DNA of 38,035 nucleotides, taken from contig JAFLTD010000023.1 in assembly GCA_022510625.1 (NCBI GenBank), positions 1-38,035 on the forward strand, in the 5' to 3' direction. Below are positions 33,118 to 38,035 of this stretch, piece by piece. This DNA is from Lachnospiraceae bacterium. GTDB lineage: Bacteria; Bacillota; Clostridia; Lachnospirales; Lachnospiraceae. Made by a program: the position numbers and the translations under genes. The first letter of the stretch is position 1; each line of letters opens with the position of its first letter. The notes below the pieces were generated by a model. It searched no databases. It worked only from the letters and a program-made list of their open reading frames with translations, and was not told where the DNA came from.

Positions 33118-33126
33118 TGATATGAT
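33118..33126 (+). promoter_or_regulatory. Possible extended -10 promoter for the cytidylate-kinase-like gene
   Basis: TGATATGAT at 33118-33126 fits TGnTATAAT with one mismatch; no clear -35 is visible. It lies in the 85-base gap after polC. Co-transcription from polC is the alternative, since no terminator was seen. Confidence 0.4.
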
Positions 33127-33179
33127 ATACGCAGAAATGTACAGCTAAGAATATAAGAACATAGAGGGGGTTGAGCTTT

Positions 33180-33770
33180 ATGAGGAAAATCATAACGATA
33201 GGAAGAGAGTTCGGCGCAGGTGGCGGCGAGATCGGTAAGAGAATCGCTAAAGAACTGGGAATTGAATATTACGATAAGGATATTATCTTCAAGACCGTTA
33301 TGGCAGCGCAAAACTTGAGTCCGGAGCAGGTGCACAGATGGGATGAGCGTGTGCCGAAGAATTTCGGATTCACCCAGAGCCTGTTTGACTTCTATAATAA
33401 ACCGCTGGAGGAGGAACTGTGGCAGGCGCAGCGGGATGCCATACGCGAACTGGCAAACAAGGAGAGCTGTGTTATCGTGGGTCGAAACGGAGATTATATT
33501 CTGCGGGAGTTCGACCACTGCCTGAACGTGTTCATCCACGCGGGCTTTCAGTGGCGTGTGAAGCGCATGACCGGCATGATGGATGGGAAGTCAGAGGAAC
33601 AGGTAGCAGGTGATGTTAAGGCTGTGGACAAGGCGAGAAAGAAGTACTGTGAGTATTACACAAAGTGTACTTACGGTGATGCCCGCAACTACGATCTGAC
33701 TTTAAATACGGAGAAGCTCGGCATTGACAAGGCAGTAGAGTTGATTTTGAAGGCGGCAGAAGGTATATGA
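33180..33770 (+). CDS. Cytidylate kinase-like family protein
   Basis: The 196-aa protein is of the cytidylate kinase-like (Cytidylate_kin2/AAA_26) family. It starts KIITIGREFGAGGGEIGKRIAKELG, an atypical phosphate loop GAGGGEIG in place of GKS/T, followed by YYDKDII. Later motifs CVIVGRNGDYILR and the Arg-rich VKRM lid segment with DKARKKYCEYYT are typical. The true Cmk is usually larger and has a GKSS P-loop, so the substrate here is unknown. ATG at 33180 after AGAGGGGG is chosen over a TTG at 33171. Confidence 0.85.
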   Translation: MRKIITIGREFGAGGGEIGKRIAKELGIEYYDKDIIFKTVMAAQNLSPEQVHRWDERVPKNFGFTQSLFDFYNKPLEEELWQAQRDAIRELANKESCVIVGRNGDYILREFDHCLNVFIHAGFQWRVKRMTGMMDGKSEEQVAGDVKAVDKARKKYCEYYTKCTYGDARNYDLTLNTEKLGIDKAVELILKAAEGI

Positions 33771-33833
33771 CTTATATTTTTCTGAATAGATACGCAGCTG
33801 TATTTCTGCAATGTATGTTTGTATACAATTAAC

Positions 33834-33862
33834 TTGACAAGCTATGAAAAAATCCATATACT
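33834..33862 (+). promoter_or_regulatory. Strong promoter of the amino-acid ABC importer
   Basis: TTGACA (33834-33839), 17-base spacer, TATACT (33857-33862). Initiation is expected near 33869. This is the best vegetative promoter in the window. Confidence 0.8.
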
Positions 33863-33878
33863 ATTACAAGGGCATCAA

Positions 33879-33914
33879 AGACGGTGTAACAGATTACTAT
33901 TACATCGTCTTTTG
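33879..33914 (+). other. Terminator-like 5' leader hairpin of the importer operon
   Basis: AGACGGTGTAA (33879-33889) pairs with TTACATCGTCT (33900-33910), 11 bp with one wobble and a 10-base loop, followed by TTTT. It begins about ten bases after the predicted start, so it may act as an attenuator or as a 5' stabiliser of the mRNA. Confidence 0.6.
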
Positions 33915-33949
33915 TGTTAATGAGTATTTACAGAAAAGGAGAGGAAATT

Positions 33950-34729
33950 ATGAGAAAATTATTGGCAGCAGCGCTGATCGGATGTATGGCGCTTGGTTTG
34001 ACGGCTTGTGGCTCCTCGGCGGGGAATACAGGTTCTGCTTCTTCAAGCGATAAAGTTTGGAAGATTGCAACCGATACCGTGTTCCGTCCGTTTGAGTTCA
34101 CCAACGAGAACGGTGAGTTTGTAGGAATCGATGTGGATGTTTTGGCAGCAATCGCGGAGGATCAGGGATTCCAGTATGAATTGGAGAGCCTTGGCTGGGA
34201 TGCGGCAGTGGCTGCGGTACAGGCGGGACAGGCAGACGGTCTGATTGCGGGCGCGACCATTAAGCAGGAGCGTATTGATTCCGGTTGGATTTTCTCCGAC
34301 GGATACTATGATGCAACCCAGACGTTTGTTCTTCCTGAAGGAAGCGATGTCACCGGTTTTGCGGATTTGGCGGGCAAGAATGTGGCGGTTAAGAACGGTA
34401 CGGCAGGTATGGATTTCGCCAACAGCTTAAAAGACGAGTACGGTTTTACCGTGACTGTATTTGAGGACTCACCGACCATGTATCAGGACGTTATCTTGGG
34501 TAATTCCGCAGCATGCGTGGAAGACACACCGATCATGGCTGACTCCATCAAGACCGGTGGATTGGCACTTTACATTCCGGACGGTATGGAGAGCGAGGGC
34601 GCGCCTTACGGTTTTGCAATCATGAACGAGGGCAATCAGGAACTGCTTGATATGTTCAACAAAGGTCTTGCCAACATCAAGGCAAACGGTAAGTACGACG
34701 AAATCCTGAACAAATACTTAGGCAAATAA
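33950..34729 (+). CDS. Polar amino-acid ABC transporter, substrate-binding lipoprotein
   Basis: The 259-aa protein is an extracytoplasmic binding protein of family 3. The signal peptide ends in the lipobox LTAC with lipid-anchored C20, followed by a Ser/Gly linker. Ligand-binding motifs are visible: FRPFEFTNENGEFVGIDVDV, WDAAVAAVQAGQADGLIAG, ERIDSGWIFSDGYYDA and the hinge KNGTAGMDFA. The frame opens earlier, but ATG at 33950 with AGGAGAGG is the start because the signal peptide begins there. Substrate is probably a polar amino acid such as Gln, Cys or Arg; it cannot be fixed from sequence alone. Confidence 0.93.
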   Translation: MRKLLAAALIGCMALGLTACGSSAGNTGSASSSDKVWKIATDTVFRPFEFTNENGEFVGIDVDVLAAIAEDQGFQYELESLGWDAAVAAVQAGQADGLIAGATIKQERIDSGWIFSDGYYDATQTFVLPEGSDVTGFADLAGKNVAVKNGTAGMDFANSLKDEYGFTVTVFEDSPTMYQDVILGNSAACVEDTPIMADSIKTGGLALYIPDGMESEGAPYGFAIMNEGNQELLDMFNKGLANIKANGKYDEILNKYLGK

Positions 34730-34775
34730 TTGTATCAAGGAAACATATTGGTATCTAATTGTAACAGAGAGATTT

Positions 34776-34806
34776 ATTTCGGGCGGCATAAAAAGCCGTC
34801 CGAAAT
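34776..34806 (+). other. Intra-operon hairpin between binding protein and permease
   Basis: ATTTCGGGCGGC (34776-34787) pairs with GCCGTCCGAAAT (34795-34806), 12 bp with one wobble pair and a 7-base loop. No T run follows, so it is more likely an mRNA 3' stabiliser giving excess binding protein than a terminator. Confidence 0.65.
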
Positions 34807-34833
34807 TATCAGGAAGTAAGGAGACACTGCCAT

Positions 34834-35502
34834 ATGGTAATGATAATTCAGAGATACGGCACTATGCTGATAGGAGCGCTGGGGCAGACATTACTGCTGA
34901 CCCTGCTCTCGCTGGTGTTCGCGATGGTGATCGGTATGATCTTCGGACTGATGAACGTTGGCCACAACAGACTGCTCAACTTTATCGGTACGGTCTATGT
35001 GGATGCGGTGCGTGGCGTGCCGCTTATCGTGTTGGCGTATTTTATATACTTCGGCGTACCGGCCGGCATTCAAAGTCTGGGATTTGCGAATTTTAGGCTG
35101 GATGCGCTGAAGGCGGGCACAATCGCACTGTCCATGAACTGCGGTGCTTACATGGCTGAGATTATCAGGGCAGGTATCCAGAGTGTGGACAGAGGGCAGA
35201 TGGAGGCAGGCAGAAGCCTTGGTATGTCATACGGTGCATCTATGTGGCTGATCGTGATACCCCAGGCAATAAGGACCATGATTCCCTCCATCATCAATCA
35301 GTTTATTATTACCTTAAAGGATACATCCATTCTTTCCGTTATCGGTTTCCCGGAACTGACGAATGTGGGTAAGACGATCATGGGCAATACCTTTAAGAAT
35401 CTGCAGGCATGGGCGATTGTCGGTATTATGTACATGGTTGTTATCGTCACACTCAGCAAGGTTTCCAAGAAGATTGAAAGGAGGATCAACCGTGGCAGAT
35501 AG
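34834..35502 (+). CDS. Polar amino-acid ABC transporter, permease
   Basis: The 222-aa membrane protein is of the His/Glu/Gln/Arg permease family (HisM-type). About five TM helices are visible. The [16 protein letters not shown] start, [15 protein letters not shown] and the EAA loop ([22 protein letters not shown]), which docks the ATPase, are typical. A good AAGGAG precedes the ATG. Only one permease gene is present, so it should act as a homodimer. Its end overlaps the ATPase start by 11 bases. Confidence 0.94.
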   Translation: MVMIIQRYGTMLIGALGQTLLLTLLSLVFAMVIGMIFGLMNVGHNRLLNFIGTVYVDAVRGVPLIVLAYFIYFGVPAGIQSLGFANFRLDALKAGTIALSMNCGAYMAEIIRAGIQSVDRGQMEAGRSLGMSYGASMWLIVIPQAIRTMIPSIINQFIITLKDTSILSVIGFPELTNVGKTIMGNTFKNLQAWAIVGIMYMVVIVTLSKVSKKIERRINRGR

Positions 35503-36226
35503 CAAAATTTCCGTCAGGAATCTGAAGAAGAATTTCGGTTCGCTGGAAGTGCTTAAAGACATCAGTCTGGAAGTGACCGAAGGCGAAGTTGTCGTGTTGA
35601 TCGGTCCTTCGGGCAGCGGTAAATCCACGCTTCTTCGGTGCCTGAATCAGTTGGAGACGGTGACTTCCGGTCAGATTATCATAGACGGGCATGACGTGAC
35701 CGACAAGCACACGGATATCAATAAAGTGCGTGAGAACATCGGTATGGTCTTCCAGCATTTCAATCTGTTTAATCATCTGAACGTATTAAAAAATATGACT
35801 CTTGCACCGGTACACCTAAAGACCTTATCCAAAGAAGCGGCGAAAGATAAAGCTATGCAGCTGCTAAATCGTGTGGGTCTTGCGGACAAGGCGGAGGCGT
35901 ATCCGAGCCAGCTGTCCGGCGGACAGAAACAGCGTGTGGCGATTGCCAGGGCGCTTGAGATGAATCCGGATATTATGCTCTTTGATGAGCCTACCAGCGC
36001 TCTTGATCCCGAGATGGTCGGTGAGGTGCTTGCTGTTATGAAAGAGCTGGCGCAGGAGGGCATGACGATGGTGGTCGTAACCCATGAGATCGGTTTTGCC
36101 CGTGAAGTGGCGAGCCGTGTTATCTTCATGGAGGGTGGCTACATTATAGAGGACGGCACCCCGGACGAGGTGATCGATCATCCGAAAGAGGCGAGGACGA
36201 TTGATTTCCTGAGTAAAGTGTTGTAA
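35492..36226 (+). CDS. Polar amino-acid ABC transporter, ATP-binding protein
   Basis: The 244-aa ATPase is GlnQ/HisP-like. Walker [10 protein letters not shown] (38-46), Q-loop near Q88, signature LSGGQ (141-145), Walker B IMLFDEP (D165, E166), D-loop SALD and H-switch VTHE are all present. The open frame extends upstream into the permease gene, but GTG at 35492 with GGAGGATCAACC is the start because homology begins at ISVRNLKK. It overlaps the permease by 11 bases, suggesting coupling. Confidence 0.95.
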   Translation: MADSKISVRNLKKNFGSLEVLKDISLEVTEGEVVVLIGPSGSGKSTLLRCLNQLETVTSGQIIIDGHDVTDKHTDINKVRENIGMVFQHFNLFNHLNVLKNMTLAPVHLKTLSKEAAKDKAMQLLNRVGLADKAEAYPSQLSGGQKQRVAIARALEMNPDIMLFDEPTSALDPEMVGEVLAVMKELAQEGMTMVVVTHEIGFAREVASRVIFMEGGYIIEDGTPDEVIDHPKEARTIDFLSKVL

Positions 36227-36255
36227 CTTGAACAGCTTGATGCTTGTGCTATGAT

Positions 36256-36285
36256 TTGACTGCGTGTATCATAGATATGTATAAT
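36256..36285 (+). promoter_or_regulatory. Promoter of the 517-aa lipoprotein gene, inside a terminator
   Basis: TTGACT (36256-36261), 18-base spacer, perfect TATAAT (36280-36285). The -35 overlaps the 5' arm of the terminator stem, and the -10 lies in its loop. Initiation should fall near 36292, in the 3' arm. Confidence 0.7.
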
Positions 36286-36302
36286 ATGCGCAGTCATTTT
36301 TT
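36257..36302 (+). terminator. Rho-independent terminator of the ABC importer operon
   Basis: TGACTGCG (36257-36264) pairs with CGCAGTCA (36289-36296), 8 bp perfect, with a 24-base loop, then TTTTTT (36297-36302). The long loop makes it weaker than the others, and it contains a promoter. Confidence 0.65.
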
Positions 36303-36320
36303 GTATGAGGTGGGAAAGAG

Positions 36321-37874
36321 ATGAAATTACACAAGATACTGCCGTTGGGGCTGATGATGCTTATGCTGACAGGCTGCCAATCGGCGCAGGATGTTGACGT
36401 GGATTTCGCGCAGGAAATCGAAGCAGACGAAGAAGAACAGGCTCCTGCGAAATTTGGGAGCGACAGAAATTCCAAGAAGGATGATAATATAATAACAGAT
36501 GATATTGATAATGAGACGGAAACCGAAGAGCAGTCTGATGACGAGTCGGAGACAGACAGTGAGACTCTGGAACTTTTGTACGGTTATTATAGACAGTATA
36601 ATCCACTGCTTGAAGACGAGAATGCCGAACTTTTGCAGTTGTATAACGCCCCATACGGCGATGTGCGCTTGGACTATGCATATATCCGCAGTGACTGCTA
36701 TGAAGCGTTGAGCGCAAGTCTGGAGGAGTATGAATATGATCCTGACACGGATGGTACGGAAAACCTATACACCGGGCTCTGTGTACGTAGGGCAGATCAA
36801 GAGCTATTAAGCTATGTTCAAAGAAGGATATCGGACGGTGTAGCAGCAGAGTATATCAGTCGTACATTTGATGTGGCGAGCGGGAGAGAACTGGCACTTG
36901 AAGATGTAGTGACAGACATTGATTCATTGATGGAAGCTGTCGCCGGGCAGGCAGGAAAAGAGGCTGCTGCGTCTGACTTGGAAGCGTGGACCGTGGGTTA
37001 CGAAGGCTTGACGGTCTATCTGCGGGCTGACACGGAGGAGGCTAAGCCGATATACCTCTCCTATGAACAATATCCTGATTTACCCATGGGGAGAGTAAAA
37101 CATATTCCAACAAGGTTTGCGGTGGGATTCAAGCAGTATAATGATCTGATAGCGGACGTGGACCACGACGGCGAGCCGGATGTGATACGGATGGAGTTGG
37201 TGTACGATACCCCGGATGCCGACGAAAATAAGGCAGATGGCGGCTATATCGGCGGATATGATTATGTTAAAGATGCCAGATTGTCTGAGGTTGTGCTTAA
37301 GATAGAAGATTATGAGATATCTTGTCCTGCCTATCAGTCGTATGATCATGATTGCGGCGGATATTATATTCAGAATGATGACGGTCAAAAATATATCTAT
37401 GTATATATAAAAGGGAACCTTGATTGGGAATATACCTACCATATCATCAGATTGGACAGCGAAGGTCCCGTCTATGTAGGTGAGGATGACGGAGATTTCA
37501 GCTCATCCCGGATACTTACAGACCCGCAAAGAATCAAGATGGAAGTGGAGTGCTGTTGGGGTACAAGCGGTTTTCACATATATGATCCGCTCGGTATTCC
37601 GCGAGATATGTGCCTTGGATATGTGGATGCCGAGGGGTATCGCACAAGAGACGAAGATATTTCTTATTGGTATTGTGGAGAGATCTTTACGGCGGAAGAA
37701 GATGTAGAGGGCATAGGTGTGGACGTGGACGGAACAGTCAGTGAAGATATCATCACCATAGCAGAAGGAGAAAAAGTAATCCTTCTAAGAATAGATTTTT
37801 CCGGGACCTATGCAGACTACGTTCGGACAGACGGTAAATTATGCAGGGTTGAGACAAATTATGACTGGTGGTAG
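36321..37874 (+). CDS. Unknown 517-aa lipoprotein
   Basis: The signal peptide ends in lipobox LTGC (C19), so the protein is probably anchored on the outer face of the membrane. After it comes a highly acidic Asp/Glu/Ser linker (about 25-82). A region at about 175-255 (FDVASGRELALEDVV, then GLTVYLRAD and ISY-type strand) resembles the DUF3298/RsiV-like fold; this is tentative. DVDHDGEPD at about 276-284 resembles a calcium-binding EF-hand-like repeat. Tyr and Asp are abundant throughout. The gene follows GAGGTGGG and ends well before the tRNA. No function can be assigned. Confidence 0.78.
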   Translation: MKLHKILPLGLMMLMLTGCQSAQDVDVDFAQEIEADEEEQAPAKFGSDRNSKKDDNIITDDIDNETETEEQSDDESETDSETLELLYGYYRQYNPLLEDENAELLQLYNAPYGDVRLDYAYIRSDCYEALSASLEEYEYDPDTDGTENLYTGLCVRRADQELLSYVQRRISDGVAAEYISRTFDVASGRELALEDVVTDIDSLMEAVAGQAGKEAAASDLEAWTVGYEGLTVYLRADTEEAKPIYLSYEQYPDLPMGRVKHIPTRFAVGFKQYNDLIADVDHDGEPDVIRMELVYDTPDADENKADGGYIGGYDYVKDARLSEVVLKIEDYEISCPAYQSYDHDCGGYYIQNDDGQKYIYVYIKGNLDWEYTYHIIRLDSEGPVYVGEDDGDFSSSRILTDPQRIKMEVECCWGTSGFHIYDPLGIPRDMCLGYVDAEGYRTRDEDISYWYCGEIFTAEEDVEGIGVDVDGTVSEDIITIAEGEKVILLRIDFSGTYADYVRTDGKLCRVETNYDWW

Positions 37875-37926
37875 ACCGGTCCTAAATGTATTTTCGCATA
37901 TTTCGCACAAAAATCTAAAAAAGTAC

Positions 37927-37955
37927 TTGCATTATCAGCAGAAATATAATAGAAT
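37927..37955 (+). promoter_or_regulatory. tRNA promoter
   Basis: TTGCAT (37927-37932), 17-base spacer, TAGAAT (37950-37955), nineteen bases before the tRNA. A TATAAT at 37945-37950 is also present, but its -35 would be poor. Confidence 0.55.
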
Positions 37956-37974
37956 AAGCAAGTGTTGATTAGAT

Positions 37975-38035
37975 GGCTCGTTGGTCAAGCGGTTAAGACG
38001 CCGCCCTCTCACGGCGGAAACAGGGGTTCGATTCC
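37975..38035 (+). tRNA. tRNA-Glu (anticodon CTC), 3' end cut by window
   Basis: The acceptor 5' strand GGCTCGT, a D arm with GGTCAAGCGGTTAAGAC, an anticodon stem CCGCC/GGCGG with loop CTCTCAC and anticodon CTC (reads GAG), and a T arm GTTCGATTCC are visible. About a dozen bases of T stem and acceptor are missing at the window edge. Identity Glu follows from the anticodon. It is probably the first gene of a tRNA cluster, which cannot be seen. Confidence 0.92.

Noticed and set aside
33844..34053. Leader peptide-like frame with two Tyr triplets (YYYKG and DYYYI) before the importer genes
   Set aside because: It looks like a tyrosine attenuator, but its ATG lies between the -35 and -10 boxes of the promoter, upstream of the expected transcript start, and has no ribosome binding site.
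35363..35491. Upstream extension of the ABC ATPase frame into the permease gene
   Set aside because: Homology and the ribosome binding site place the start at GTG 35492.

Overview
The window looks like the chromosome of a motile, low-to-mid GC Clostridia, most likely a flagellated Lachnospiraceae. The reasons are: PolC-type replicase; CheC/CheD chemotaxis adaptation; a sigma-28 gene inside a fla/che operon running straight into rpsB-tsf-pyrH-frr-uppS-cdsA-dxr-rseP-polC (the same backbone order as I recall for Bacillus subtilis); strong AGGAGG ribosome binding sites; and many protein starts resembling Lachnospiraceae homologues. Nearly all genes are on the + strand. No tool or database was run; family calls come from motifs I can read.

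Region 1 (1-13110), flagellar/chemotaxis operon end: last codons of flhA, flhF, flhG, a PilZ c-di-GMP protein, cheB, cheA, cheW, cheC, cheD, an unknown two-TM protein, fliA/sigD, a FapA/DUF342 protein, a 106-aa unknown, a large SwrB-like membrane protein, and a membrane protein with an MltG-type LysM-like domain but no lytic domain. It ends at an intrinsic terminator.

Region 2 (13111-22713), housekeeping: rpsB and tsf with a terminator; then a polysaccharide deacetylase and a bactofilin inserted before pyrH; then frr, uppS, cdsA, dxr and rseP. This joins translation, ribosome recycling, undecaprenyl and isoprenoid precursor synthesis, phospholipid synthesis and cell-wall shaping.

Region 3 (22714-27451), an accessory stretch splitting rseP from ispG-polC: a PP2C phosphatase and Hanks kinase with their own promoter, a HicA/HicB toxin-antitoxin pair with a palindrome over its promoter, a divergent XRE repressor and small two-TM protein sharing an array of repeats, tandem terminator-like hairpins, and an unknown 337-aa protein.

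Region 4 (27452-33770): ispG behind an extended -10 promoter and a repeat-rich leader, polC, and a cytidylate-kinase-like protein.

Region 5 (33771-38035): a polar amino-acid ABC importer (lipoprotein, permease, ATPase), an unknown lipoprotein whose promoter lies inside the preceding terminator, and a tRNA-Glu(CTC) cut by the window end.

No insertion sequence, prophage, CRISPR array or rRNA was seen. No gene-free stretch exceeds 300 bases; the longest gaps (13032-13275, 15090-15341, 22714-22923, 26082-26288) are described by their own regulatory entries. The most interesting unexplained items are the XRE/small membrane protein pair with its repeat array, the 337-aa unknown protein behind an attenuator-like structure, the oversized SwrB-like protein with its MltG-like neighbour, and the promoter buried in a terminator at 36256-36302.
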